Shown here piece after piece: positions 51,433 through 60,764 of a stretch of DNA of 64,000 bases. The position numbers and the translations under genes were made by a program. Under the pieces are notes generated by a model, which was given only the letters and a program-made list of their open reading frames with translations, was not told the origin of the DNA and did not search any database. Numbering within the stretch: position 1 is the first letter of the stretch; each line of letters opens with the position of its first letter. The DNA is from an uncultured Oscillospiraceae bacterium (GTDB taxonomy: Bacteria > Bacillota > Clostridia > Oscillospirales > Oscillospiraceae), in NCBI GenBank assembly GCA_910579725.1, contig CAJTUD010000005.1, forward strand, positions 24,246 to 88,245. The letters are read 5' to 3'.

Positions 51433-52197
51433 TCAGATGGGCAGCGCCCTGGTGATCTCGTCAATCAAGGCCCGGAAATCCGAAGCCGGTTTGGAGGCGG
51501 GGGCATAGCTGAGAACGCTCTCTCCGTGGGCAGGGGCTTCCGCTACTGAGACGCTGGTGCGGATTTTCGCCTCAAAGACCGTGGTGTCCAGCTGGGCGGC
51601 GATCTGTCCGGCCATATCCAACACTTCCCGGTTGAGAGTGAAACGCTGATTGTACTTGTTGAGCAAAATGCCCAGCACCTTCAGCCGGGAGTTGTAGCAC
51701 CGGCGGACAGTGTCGATGGTTTCCCGGATCTGGGCCACGCCCAGCAGGCTCAATATCTCCGGAGCCATGGGAATGACCAGCCCATCGGAAACAACGTAAG
51801 CGTTCACCGTCAGCACATTCAGCGCCGGCGGCGTGTCCACGATGATATAGTCGTAATCGTCCTGTACCTCTGCCAGGGCGTTTTTCAGCAGAAACTCACG
51901 GCCTGCCCGGTTAAATTCCAGCTCTGCGGCGCTCAGCAGGATGTTGCTGGGCAGAATGTCTCCGCACTCCGAGGGTACGATGACCTCTTTGATGGACCGG
52001 GTTCCCTTCATAACGTCATAGACCGTGGCACAGTTGTCAATATCCAGACCCAGACAGAAGCCCAGGCTTCCCTGGGGGTCAAGGTCCACGCCCAGTACCC
52101 GCCGGCCCATTTGGTGCAGGCCGGCCAGCAGGGCGCAGGAGGTGGTTGTTTTCCCCACGCCGCCCTTTTGGTTGGTGATTGTGATAACAGCAGACAA
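51433..52197 (-). CDS. ParA/Soj-type partitioning ATPase
   Basis: This is a 254-residue deviant Walker ATPase. It has the signature QKGGVGKTTTS (about 10-20), DLDPQGSLGF and the switch DYIIVDTPP. It resembles Soj/ParA more than FlhG, which usually has a longer N terminus. TTG 52197 with GGAGGGG upstream is the likely start; an in-frame ATG at 52218 lies within or before that site. No ParB gene is adjacent; comFB is the only downstream partner. Its place between chemotaxis and filament-cap genes suggests positioning of arrays or flagella. Confidence 0.85.
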   Translation of the reverse strand: MSAVITITNQKGGVGKTTTSCALLAGLHQMGRRVLGVDLDPQGSLGFCLGLDIDNCATVYDVMKGTRSIKEVIVPSECGDILPSNILLSAAELEFNRAGREFLLKNALAEVQDDYDYIIVDTPPALNVLTVNAYVVSDGLVIPMAPEILSLLGVAQIRETIDTVRRCYNSRLKVLGILLNKYNQRFTLNREVLDMAGQIAAQLDTTVFEAKIRTSVSVAEAPAHGESVLSYAPASKPASDFRALIDEITRALPI

Positions 52198-52222
52198 AAT
52201 ATCCCCTCCGCTCTGCAAAATC

Positions 52223-52251
52223 TTTTCAATGGCTCTTAACTTTACTATACT
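52223..52251 (+). promoter_or_regulatory. Candidate promoter of the fliD operon
   Basis: TTTTCA (52223-52228) and TATACT (52246-52251) are 17 bases apart, giving a leader of about 85 bases. The -35 is weak, and no sigma28 GCCGATAA box was found, although fliD is normally a late gene. Confidence 0.45.
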
Positions 52252-52342
52252 ACGTGACGATAAAAAAGTACAGAGGGATATTCTCTTTTTCTGTAAATTT
52301 TAAAAAAGAACATTGTTACTTTATCATAAAGGAGAGATCAAT

Positions 52343-55159
52343 ATGGCATCCATCAACGGCGTCAGCGGAAATAATTTGACCAGCAGCCTGTATAATAGTG
52401 CCAATGTCATCAGCGGCCTTGCCAGCGGACTGGATACCGAGAGTATGATCGAAGGTCTGGTGCAGAGCTACCAGAAGAAGATCCAGGACTTGAGCAACAA
52501 ATCCACCAAGCTGGAGTGGAAGCAGGAGGCCTACCGCAGCATTATCACCAAGATGAACGCCTTTGCCAGTAAGTACACCTCTTACAGCTCCTCCACCAAC
52601 CTGATGAGCGCTTCCTTCTTCAACAGCGCTACCAAGGTGGCCGCTCAGGGCAAGTACGCCGACAAGGTGACTGCCAGCGGCCGTACCGACAGCAGTGTGA
52701 AGCTCAACAGTGTCAAGCAGCTGGCCGACGCCGCCCGGTACACCACCAAGAGCTCTCTGGATATTGGCTCCGACTTTGCCATTACCGCTGAGGATGGTGT
52801 GAAATTTACGGATACCGTGGAGATGGGCACGCTGTCCGGTTCCATGACCTTTGACTACGGCGGAAAGACCGTCAGCATAGTTTTTGACCCCAACAAGGAT
52901 ATGATTGATAACAACCTGTCCGCTGGGGACAAGGCCAAAGCGCTGGGCGACATGATCCGCGAGAAGCTGGACGACGCGAAGGTCACGCTCTCCACCGGAG
53001 AGACCAAGTCCGCCTCTGAGCTCATTGACGTCTCCACCGACGCCTCCGGCCGGATTTCCTTCAAGGACAAGAGCTCCGGCGGCAACAGCGTGTATATCTC
53101 CGGGGCCAGCGACTCTGTGAAGGAGACCCTGAGACTGGATCTGGAGAAGGCCGACGAGAAGAAGCCCGCTACCTTCCAGGTAGGCGCTTCCACCCAGCTC
53201 ACGCAGACCCCCACCGTGGCCAGTCTGATTTCCGGCAAGGCGATGAACATTTCCCTGGACGGCAGAAGCAAGACCATTTTCCTGCCGAAAGTGGCGCGGA
53301 ACGGGGATGGCTCCTATACCCTGACGCCTCCCACGCTGGGCAAGGACAAGGACGGCAACACCACGCTGTCCTATGATCCGCAAAAGGGTAAAAAGGTCAG
53401 CGAAAAAGAGTATGCCGACGCGTATGCCGCCATGGTCAACGATGAGATACAAAAGGAGTTCGGCCAGAAGATTACCGTTTCCAATGTGGGGACAGCAGAT
53501 GAAAAAGGTGTCAAGTCCCTTCAGCTGAAGATTCAGGCTCCTGAGAATTCCAGCCTTGTGGTCAACTCTGACGCTGGCAAGGCGCTGGGGATTGGGAACT
53601 CCGCCACCAACTACCTTAACACTGGAAAGACTTTGGGCGAGCTGATAAAGGACGATAAGATGTGGGACGGCCTGCCCCAGGCCAAGGATGAGAAGGGCAA
53701 GCCTCTCAAGGACGAGGACGGCAACCAACTCTATGCCTTTGTCATCAACGGCAAGACTGTGGGCAACTACAGCAAGGAAAGCAAGCTGTCCGACATCATG
53801 AACGATATCAACAATTCCGATGCCGGCGTAAAAGTAAGTTATTCTCAGACCACCCGGGCATTTACCTTTACCAGCAAGGAGACCGGCGCGGAATATGGGA
53901 TAGAGATGGGAGAGGGCCTGGCGCAGGCGCTGTTCCAGAAGCCCATGGAACCTATGGATAGCAGCGATACGCTGGAGAATATCCTGGGCAAGGATCATGA
54001 GTACGGAGATTCCTTCAAGATGAATATTGGCGGAAAGGCAATCGAGATCGGCCTGCCGCTGGATAAGACGAGTATGAAGGAAGTCACCATAGACGAGCTG
54101 GTGAGCTATGTCAACGGCGCTATCGGCGACCAGGGGATGAAGGCGTCTTTTGACAAGGACAGCAATACCATCACTGTGACCGATAAGGACGGCAAGAAGG
54201 TGAACGTGGAGTATGAGGACGAGACGTCCAAGGCCCTCTTTGCCCCGTCTGTAGAGAAGGGCGGTATTTATACCGCCGGCAAGGACGCCATCTTCCAGGT
54301 GGAGGTCAACGGTCAGACCCTGGATATGACCCGGGCTACCAACAGCGCCAATATTGACGGCCTGACCATCAACTTCAAGAGCACTTTCGAGGCAGAGGAC
54401 GGCGACGAAATCTCCTTCCAGACCAGCACCGATTCCGATAAGATTGTGGACGCGGTGAAGAGCATGATCGCCGACTACAATGAGATGATGTCGGAGATCC
54501 GGGGACAGTACGCGACTCTCCCCTATCAGAGCTCCAATGGCTCTTTCAAGACTTATGAGCCCCTCAGCGACGAGGACAAGGCCGGCATGAGCGAGAGCGC
54601 CATCAAGAGCTACGAGGAAAAGGCGAAGCAGGGACTGCTGTTCAGCGACAGCAACCTTTCCACGCTGTATGAGCGGATGCGCTCTGTCTTCGCCCCCGGC
54701 GGGACGGACGAGGCGCTGCTGCGGCAGATGGGAATCACCATGACCTACTCTTCCTCCGACGGGTCCTCCTCGATTACGCTGGATGAGAGCAAGCTGCGGG
54801 AGATGCTGGAAAGCGATCCCGATGCGGTGGCGGATATCTTTACCCGCGCCTCCAGTTCCGGCGAGGAGTCCAATGGCATCATGCAGGGACTGAAGGTCCA
54901 GCTGGACCGCTATGCCGGCATTACCGGCGCCAACAAGGGCATTCTTGTGCAGCAGGCCGGTACCCCCCTGAGTTCCCTGACTCTGATGAATAACAACTGG
55001 CAGAACCAGATTGACGGCATTTATACCGACATCGAAAAATGGCAGGATAAGCTGAGCGCCCAGGTGGATAAGTACACCAGTATGTTCAGTAAGCTGGAAA
55101 CACTCATCTATCAGATGAACTCCCAGAGTTCCACTCTGGCCGGCCTGATGGGCGGCTGA
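52343..55159 (+). CDS. fliD: Flagellar filament cap FliD (HAP2), very long form
   Basis: This 938-residue cap protein folds flagellin subunits at the filament tip. The N terminus (NVISGLASGLDTESMIEGLV, then KIQDLSNKSTKLEWKQEAYR) and the C-terminal FliD_C region (IVDAVKSMIADYNEMMSEIR, LLFSDSNLSTLYERMRSVF, and a final coiled coil with MNNNWQNQIDGIYTDIEKWQ) are clear. Common FliD proteins are about 450-700 residues. The extra mass is in the middle D2/D3-like part (about 330-620), rich in Lys, Asp and Gly. ATG 52343 has AAAGGAGA upstream. Confidence 0.94.
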   Translation: MASINGVSGNNLTSSLYNSANVISGLASGLDTESMIEGLVQSYQKKIQDLSNKSTKLEWKQEAYRSIITKMNAFASKYTSYSSSTNLMSASFFNSATKVAAQGKYADKVTASGRTDSSVKLNSVKQLADAARYTTKSSLDIGSDFAITAEDGVKFTDTVEMGTLSGSMTFDYGGKTVSIVFDPNKDMIDNNLSAGDKAKALGDMIREKLDDAKVTLSTGETKSASELIDVSTDASGRISFKDKSSGGNSVYISGASDSVKETLRLDLEKADEKKPATFQVGASTQLTQTPTVASLISGKAMNISLDGRSKTIFLPKVARNGDGSYTLTPPTLGKDKDGNTTLSYDPQKGKKVSEKEYADAYAAMVNDEIQKEFGQKITVSNVGTADEKGVKSLQLKIQAPENSSLVVNSDAGKALGIGNSATNYLNTGKTLGELIKDDKMWDGLPQAKDEKGKPLKDEDGNQLYAFVINGKTVGNYSKESKLSDIMNDINNSDAGVKVSYSQTTRAFTFTSKETGAEYGIEMGEGLAQALFQKPMEPMDSSDTLENILGKDHEYGDSFKMNIGGKAIEIGLPLDKTSMKEVTIDELVSYVNGAIGDQGMKASFDKDSNTITVTDKDGKKVNVEYEDETSKALFAPSVEKGGIYTAGKDAIFQVEVNGQTLDMTRATNSANIDGLTINFKSTFEAEDGDEISFQTSTDSDKIVDAVKSMIADYNEMMSEIRGQYATLPYQSSNGSFKTYEPLSDEDKAGMSESAIKSYEEKAKQGLLFSDSNLSTLYERMRSVFAPGGTDEALLRQMGITMTYSSSDGSSSITLDESKLREMLESDPDAVADIFTRASSSGEESNGIMQGLKVQLDRYAGITGANKGILVQQAGTPLSSLTLMNNNWQNQIDGIYTDIEKWQDKLSAQVDKYTSMFSKLETLIYQMNSQSSTLAGLMGG

Positions 55160-55195
55160 GGCGGCAGCGGATGACAGAAAGGAGCGGCGTCACAT

Positions 55196-55591
55196 ATGGA
55201 TCGGAGAGGCTATCAGCAGTATAAGCAGCAGTCCGTGGGCTCCATGACCCCCGGCGAGCTGCTGCTGCTGCTGTACGACGAACTGGTCAAGCGCGCAACC
55301 ATGGCAGCCATAGCCTTGGGCAAGGAGGACTTTCCGGCCTTTGAAGCCGCCGTGGACCGGTGTACGGATATTGTCAATTACCTGGATGAGACGCTCGATC
55401 ACAAGTATCCTATCAGCCAGGAGCTCAGCCGGATGTATGAGTATTTCACTTATCAGCTGGGCAGGATCAAGATCGGCCGGAACAAGCAGGAGTTGGAACG
55501 GCTGCGCCCCATGCTGGCAGATATGCGGGACGCGTTCCGCACAGCGGAGAAAAACAGCAGCACCCAGCCCGGAAAAGGCGGCCAGTTATGA
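55196..55591 (+). CDS. fliS: Flagellin chaperone FliS
   Basis: This is a 131-residue helical chaperone that holds flagellin in the cytosol. YQQYKQQSVGSMTPGELLLL and LYDELVKRATMAAIALGK are the typical opening, and ISQELSRMYEYFTYQLGRIK matches the third and fourth helices. It lies 36 bases after fliD and overlaps the following gene by 4 bases. Flagellin itself lies outside the window. Confidence 0.94.
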   Translation: MDRRGYQQYKQQSVGSMTPGELLLLLYDELVKRATMAAIALGKEDFPAFEAAVDRCTDIVNYLDETLDHKYPISQELSRMYEYFTYQLGRIKIGRNKQELERLRPMLADMRDAFRTAEKNSSTQPGKGGQL

Positions 55592-55977
55592 GTAAAGATG
55601 ACTGGTTGGAGTTGACAGTTCTGGAGAAAAAGAAGTATAATTATCTGGTGGAGATTCAGGATCTCACCCGGCAGCTGGCCGAAAGTCTGGACCGCAACGA
55701 CCAGGTGTCCACCCGGATGCTGGTGGCAATGCGTCAGGATCCCATCCGGCAGCTGACCGAGGTGGAGCACAGTGGGAAGCTTCGGCTGACTGTGCTGGCT
55801 CCGGAGGACAGAGAAACGGTTGCGGCCCTGCGGAAAGGCGCCGGACCTCAGGATGACGGGCAGCGGATTTTTCAGGAGCATGCAGGAAAAACCCGCCGCC
55901 TGCTGGAGCAGATAGTGGAACTGGACCGCCGGGTGAGTCTGCGCATGGCGGGTGAAAACTCGTTTTATACTAAGTAA
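55588..55977 (+). CDS. FliT/FlgN-like small helical protein
   Basis: This 129-residue helical protein in the FliT position is coupled to fliS by an ATGA overlap. The sequence (LTVLEKKKYNYLVEIQDLTR and the C-terminal HAGKTRRLLEQIVELDRRVS) shows amphipathic helices but no clear family motif. FliT is the cap chaperone in other bacteria, and the place next to fliD-fliS supports that role here. Confidence 0.6.
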   Translation: MSKDDWLELTVLEKKKYNYLVEIQDLTRQLAESLDRNDQVSTRMLVAMRQDPIRQLTEVEHSGKLRLTVLAPEDRETVAALRKGAGPQDDGQRIFQEHAGKTRRLLEQIVELDRRVSLRMAGENSFYTK

Positions 55978-56050
55978 GGAGCCCCTGTGTTCCGCCGGCT
56001 CCGGCCGGCGGAACCGGTACGCTCGGGAGAACGGGAGGCGGCGCCGCAGA

Positions 56051-56755
56051 ATGGCGGAAATTCGTCTGGAACATGTGTCGAAGCAATATATGGAGGAACG
56101 GCGTCCCACGTATGCTGTGCGGGATATCAGCCTGACGGTGGAACAAGGGGAGTTTGTCTTTCTCATCGGAAGCAGCGGAGCGGGGAAAACCACCTTGCTG
56201 AAGCTGATGAGCGGCGAGCTGGCCCCTGACGAAGGGACCGTGTGCCTCAACAATGCCAATATGGCTCGCCTGATCGGTCCCTGGCGGGTCCGGGCCCGCC
56301 GGACTTTTGGAATTGTCAGCCAGCAGGGGCTGCTGGTCCGGAAACGCACCGTGGAAGAAAATCTGATGCTGGCGGCCAGCGCTGCCGGTATGATGCGGCG
56401 CAAGGGGCGGGAAGCTGTGAAAAAGGCGCTGGGAATTGTAGGATTGCCCGGGGTGGAGGCCTGCTATCCGGCGGAGCTGTCTATCGGCGAGAGCCGGCGG
56501 GTGGAGTTGGCCCGGGCGGTTATCAACAGTCCCTCCATCCTTTTGCTGGATGAGCTGACAGCCAATCTGGATGACGATGTCATCTGGGATCTGGTACATC
56601 TGCTCACTGAGCTCAATTCCCGCGGCACTACCATCGTCATGGCCACCCACGCCAGCCAGTATGTGAACATTCTGCGCCGGCGGGTCATTACCCTGGTGGA
56701 TGGAAGGGTTGTGGGCGACGTGAAAAACGGGAAGTACGGCGATATTTTGGGATAA
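56051..56755 (+). CDS. Orphan FtsE-like ABC ATPase with altered signature motifs
   Basis: This is a 234-residue nucleotide-binding domain most like FtsE. Walker A GSSGAGKT (about 38-45) and the H-loop ATHAS are normal. The signature reads LSIGESRRVELARA instead of LSGGQ(Q)RV, and the Walker B/D-loop reads LLLDELTANLD where FtsE has DEPTxNLD. No FtsX or other permease is adjacent. Start is ATG 56051, chosen because the upstream frame is not conserved in type. It follows the FliT-like gene by 73 bases and precedes a chemoreceptor. Confidence 0.8.
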   Translation: MAEIRLEHVSKQYMEERRPTYAVRDISLTVEQGEFVFLIGSSGAGKTTLLKLMSGELAPDEGTVCLNNANMARLIGPWRVRARRTFGIVSQQGLLVRKRTVEENLMLAASAAGMMRRKGREAVKKALGIVGLPGVEACYPAELSIGESRRVELARAVINSPSILLLDELTANLDDDVIWDLVHLLTELNSRGTTIVMATHASQYVNILRRRVITLVDGRVVGDVKNGKYGDILG

Positions 56756-56926
56756 GCCGACTGCCATAAATGTCAAAGCGGGTTGATTTATGCCTGACGC
56801 GGAGCCTCTGCCGCCGCACCGGGCTGTCTCTGGGGCAGAAAAGAGAGCTTGGCCGCCGGTTGGCCGGGCGAGAAATGCCCGCCGGTGAGGATACCGGCCC
56901 GGGGAAAATTTAGGAGGAAACGCACC

Positions 56927-58720
56927 ATGAATTTCAAGAACATGTCCATTAAGAAAAACCTAATCATAGGATTTGGTACAACAATCCTGGTCTCTTTGAT
57001 TATCATTGTCACCTCTCTGGTGATGATGAGCTCCCAGAAGGCTGCTTATCAGGATATTATCGATCATTATGTAAAGGCCAATCAGCTGGTTTCCGAGTGC
57101 CGCATCGATTATAATATTGCCGCCCGGGGCTTGCGGGACGCTGTGCTTTCCGGCGAAGTGAGTAATCTGGATACCGCCACCAGCAAAATGAACCAGCTGG
57201 AGTCGGTGATCACAGAGCTCAATAATAATTTCCCCATGGATGACAAGACGATCTTGAATACCTTCATCAACACCATGCAGGAGTGGGGCACAGAAGCTGC
57301 GAAGATTGTCCAGGTGGCCCGCACCGACCGCGAGAGCGCAGTGCCCATGATTACCGAAAGCTGCTCTCCCAAGCTGGCCGCTGCCGCCACTGCCGGTGAC
57401 AGTCTGGCCTCTCAGCTCCAGGCCGGACAGGAAGAAATCATCAAGCAGCAGAATACCACCTCCACGATTGGCATTTTCGCCATTATTGCGGTCATGGTTG
57501 TCGCCACCGTCGTTGTGATGATAATGGCCGTCAAGATCATCAGAAGCATTGCCGAGCCCAGCAATCAGGTCCGCGCCGCACTGGTGGGCTTCAGCCAGGG
57601 CAATCTGGGCATCCCCGTCAGCTTCACCGGCAAGAATGAGCTGGGCGAAATGTGCGACGCTCTGCGTACCAGCCAGCGGGTTCTCCACAGCGTGATTCAG
57701 GATATCTCCAGCACCACCGGTCAGATGGCCAAGGGCAACTTTGATGTGGAACTGACCGCCACCTTCCCCGGCGATCTGGCGCCCATTCAGTCCAGCGTCA
57801 ATCAGTTTGTCGCCCACATGAGCGATGTAATCACCAATATCTCTCAGTCTGCCAGCCAGGTATCCGCTGGTTCCGAGCAGGTGTCCAACAGCTCCCAGTC
57901 CCTGGCTCAGGGCGCTACCGAGCAGGCCAGCGCTGTGCAGGAGCTTGCCGCCACGATCAACGACATCTCCACCAGCTCCAAGCAGACTGCCGCTTCCGCC
58001 GAGGAGGCCCGCACCAGCGTGGGTCAGGCCGGCGAGCAGGTTTCTGTCAGCAACGATTACGTCAAGCAGCTTAACGTGGCTATGAGCAATATCTCCAGCT
58101 CTTCTGAAGAGATCGGCAAGATCATTGCCACAATTGAGAATATCGCTTTCCAGACCAATATTCTGGCGCTGAACGCCGCTGTGGAAGCCGCCCGGGCCGG
58201 CAGCGCCGGTAAGGGCTTTGCCGTTGTGGCCGACGAGGTGCGCAACTTGGCCAGCAAGTCCGACGAGGCCGCCAAGGCAACCAAAGACCTCATTGAAAAC
58301 TCCATCACCGCCGTCCACGAGGGTGCTGACGTAGTGGGCAAGGTAACGGAATCTCTGGAGAAGACCACCGTACTGACCAGCAGTGTGGTGACTTTGATGG
58401 ATCAGGTCACTGACGCCGTGGAGAATCAGACCACTGCCATTTCTCAGATCACCGAAGGCATTGACCAGATTTCCGCCGTGGTGCAGACCAACTCCGCTAC
58501 CAGCGAGGAGTGTGCCGCTGCCAGCGAAGAGCTGTCCAGTCAGGCCAACATCATGCACCAGCTGATGGCCGAGTTCCAGGTGGGCAGCAAGGGCGGGTTC
58601 ACCAGCAGCGCTCCCGCTCCCGCTCACTATTCCACTGCGGACAGCTGGGGCGATACCTCCGCTGATCCCTTGATGCTGGGCAGCCGCAACGATAATCCCT
58701 TTGGCGGTCCCAAGTATTGA
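56927..58720 (+). CDS. Methyl-accepting chemotaxis protein
   Basis: This is a 597-residue chemoreceptor. Two membrane helices (about 14-36 and about 182-205) enclose a roughly 145-residue four-helix-bundle sensor. A HAMP domain follows, then the signalling domain with hairpin tip [20 protein letters not shown] and [20 protein letters not shown]. The C-terminal tail is long and Ser/Gly-rich without a CheR-binding pentapeptide. GAGGAGG-like TAGGAGGA precedes ATG 56927. The 171 bases upstream hold a CCGGC-rich stem but no gene. Ligand unknown. Confidence 0.95.
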   Translation: MNFKNMSIKKNLIIGFGTTILVSLIIIVTSLVMMSSQKAAYQDIIDHYVKANQLVSECRIDYNIAARGLRDAVLSGEVSNLDTATSKMNQLESVITELNNNFPMDDKTILNTFINTMQEWGTEAAKIVQVARTDRESAVPMITESCSPKLAAAATAGDSLASQLQAGQEEIIKQQNTTSTIGIFAIIAVMVVATVVVMIMAVKIIRSIAEPSNQVRAALVGFSQGNLGIPVSFTGKNELGEMCDALRTSQRVLHSVIQDISSTTGQMAKGNFDVELTATFPGDLAPIQSSVNQFVAHMSDVITNISQSASQVSAGSEQVSNSSQSLAQGATEQASAVQELAATINDISTSSKQTAASAEEARTSVGQAGEQVSVSNDYVKQLNVAMSNISSSSEEIGKIIATIENIAFQTNILALNAAVEAARAGSAGKGFAVVADEVRNLASKSDEAAKATKDLIENSITAVHEGADVVGKVTESLEKTTVLTSSVVTLMDQVTDAVENQTTAISQITEGIDQISAVVQTNSATSEECAAASEELSSQANIMHQLMAEFQVGSKGGFTSSAPAPAHYSTADSWGDTSADPLMLGSRNDNPFGGPKY

Positions 58721-58762
58721 TTGACCGGGGTTGATGCGTTTCCCCATTTGCGGATACATAGT

Positions 58763-58804
58763 GGATATGGCGTCCCGTGAGACCGGGATGCCATATCCAT
58801 ATAT
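58763..58804 (+). terminator. Hairpin after the chemoreceptor gene
   Basis: A 15-bp stem (58763-58777 with 58784-58798, one G-T pair) and 6-base loop are followed by ATATATCCTTT. It probably ends or reduces the transcript before the FtsA-like gene. Confidence 0.7.
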
Positions 58805-58836
58805 CCTTTCGTCAGGGCAGGAATGAGGTGAGAGCT

Positions 58837-60702
58837 ATGCCCCAGGAGTGGAAAAAGCAGGACCAAGGGCTGATCTACGCATTGGACATCGGTACCCGCA
58901 GCATCATCGGCGTGGCGGGCCGTGTAGTGGAAGAGCGGCTGGAGGTTCTGGCTATTGAAAAAGAGGAGCATGGCCGCCGGGCCATGCTGGACGGACAGAT
59001 TGAGGACATTGAGCAGGTGGCAAAGGTAGCCCGCCGGGTTACGGAGCGAATGGAAGCTGCGCTGGGCTGCCGGTTGACGCGGGTATGTGTGGCCGCCGCC
59101 GGACGGGCGCTTCGAACAGAGCGGGGACATTACGCCATGGAACTGCCGCAAGTGCAGCGGATCGGCAGCGATGTCATCAGCCAGTTGGAGAGCGGTGCGG
59201 TGGCTGACGCGGAGAGCCGCCTCAGCGATGAGCAGGACCCCCAGCGCAGAAGCTATCTGGTGGGCTACACCGTATCCGGTTATCTGCTGGACCGTTATCC
59301 TCTTGCCACTCTGAAAGATCATAATGGCCAGCAGCTGGAAGCAGAGGTAGTGGCTACTTTCCTGCCCAGCGAGGTGGTGGAAAGCCTGTATACCGTTATG
59401 GAAGCTGCGGGGCTGGAGGTGGCAAGCCTTACGCTGGAGCCTATCGCAGCTTTGAATGCGGTGATCCCGGCGGACCTTCGGCTGCTGAATCTGGTGCTGG
59501 CAGACATCGGGGCGGGCACTACGGATATTGCCATCTGCCGGGATGGAGCTGTGGTGGGGTACACCATGGCAACCACTGCCGGGGACGAGATCACGGAAAC
59601 CTTGATGCGCCGCTTTCTGATTGACTTTGCTACAGCGGAGCGGATGAAGATGCAGATCAACGAGTCCGCTGTTGTTTACCGGGATGTGTTGGGATTGGAG
59701 CAGAGTGTCTCCGGAGAAGAAATTCAGGAGACGCTTCAAGGGGCGGCCAGGGCGCTGGCGCAGGAGATTGCCCAGCGTGTGACGGGCATCAATGGAGCTC
59801 CTCCCTCCGCCATGTTTCTGGCCGGCGGCGGCAGCAAGCTGCTGGGGCTCCGGGAACTGGTGGCGGAAGCGCTGGGAATGGATTCGCGCCGGGTGGCTCT
59901 GGCGGGCAATAACTATGATATCAGCGCATTTTCTCGGGAGTATGAGCTCAACGATCCCGAGTATGCCACGCCGCTGGGTATCGCCGTGTCGGCTGGGCTG
60001 GGACTTATCAGCGACAGCTACCGCATCATGCTTAACGGCAAACCCGCCAAGCTCTTCCGCAGCGGAGCCCTGACAGTGCTGGATCTGCTGATGATGAACG
60101 GGTATACCTCTGCGGATCTGGTGGGCCGTACAGGAAGAACGCTGAGCGTTACGGTGGATGGACAGCGTCTTACCTTCCGGGGAGAGAGCGCAGCGCCTTG
60201 TATTCTTCGCCGCAACGGCGAGGACACCACACCCTCCACCCTGGTGTACGCCGGGGATTCCATTGAGTTTACCCCCGCTGTCCCTGGTGCCTCCGCTCAG
60301 CGGACGCCGGGTGAGCTGTTGGGAGAGGACTATGCCGGGGGTGTGCTGATCAATGGCCGCCCGGCGGCGCTGGATACACTGCTGCGCTCCGGAGACCAGG
60401 TGATCTCCACAGTAAGCGCCCCGGCTTCGCCGGAGCCTGAAATGGAAGAAGCTGCGCCCTGGCAGCAGGAAGAGGCTCCTGCGGCCCATCGTCCGCTGTT
60501 TCTCTATCTCAATGGGGAGCCGCTGGTGCTGCCTGGAAAGGCTGATGGCGGGCCCTATTTTCTGATGGACCTTCTGGACCGCTCCGGCATCGACTTTGAT
60601 ACGCTGGACGTGCCGCTGGTACTTCAGGTAAATGGTGGAGACTGCCCCTTTACCCAGGAGCTGCGCAATAATGATCAGGTGACGATCCGACGCGGCCAGT
60701 GA
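58837..60702 (+). CDS. FtsA-like actin-fold protein with C-terminal beta-grasp-like repeats
   Basis: This is a 621-residue protein. Residues 1-385 form an FtsA/PilM/MreB-class ATPase core: phosphate loop YALDIGTRSIIGV, second phosphate motif LADIGAGTTDIAI (about 220), adenosine motif LAGGGSKLLGL (about 328). Residues about 395-621 contain ubiquitin-like repeats beginning IMLNGKP, VLINGRP, LYLNGEP and LQVNGGD. There is no amphipathic membrane-targeting tail like true FtsA. It resembles clostridial proteins annotated as FtsA, but ftsZ is not adjacent. GAGGTGAG precedes ATG 58837. Confidence 0.8.
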   Translation: MPQEWKKQDQGLIYALDIGTRSIIGVAGRVVEERLEVLAIEKEEHGRRAMLDGQIEDIEQVAKVARRVTERMEAALGCRLTRVCVAAAGRALRTERGHYAMELPQVQRIGSDVISQLESGAVADAESRLSDEQDPQRRSYLVGYTVSGYLLDRYPLATLKDHNGQQLEAEVVATFLPSEVVESLYTVMEAAGLEVASLTLEPIAALNAVIPADLRLLNLVLADIGAGTTDIAICRDGAVVGYTMATTAGDEITETLMRRFLIDFATAERMKMQINESAVVYRDVLGLEQSVSGEEIQETLQGAARALAQEIAQRVTGINGAPPSAMFLAGGGSKLLGLRELVAEALGMDSRRVALAGNNYDISAFSREYELNDPEYATPLGIAVSAGLGLISDSYRIMLNGKPAKLFRSGALTVLDLLMMNGYTSADLVGRTGRTLSVTVDGQRLTFRGESAAPCILRRNGEDTTPSTLVYAGDSIEFTPAVPGASAQRTPGELLGEDYAGGVLINGRPAALDTLLRSGDQVISTVSAPASPEPEMEEAAPWQQEEAPAAHRPLFLYLNGEPLVLPGKADGGPYFLMDLLDRSGIDFDTLDVPLVLQVNGGDCPFTQELRNNDQVTIRRGQ

Positions 60703-60764
60703 GAACCGGCTGCCGTATATGACCGGGGACGCGCCGTCCCCACAGGAAACAAGGAGCATTTCAG

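Noticed and set aside
51433..52197. Calling the ParA-type ATPase FlhG outright
   Set aside because: It is on the opposite strand, lacks a FlhG-type N-terminal extension and no flhF is adjacent. The sequence is closer to Soj/ParA, so only a functional analogy is proposed.
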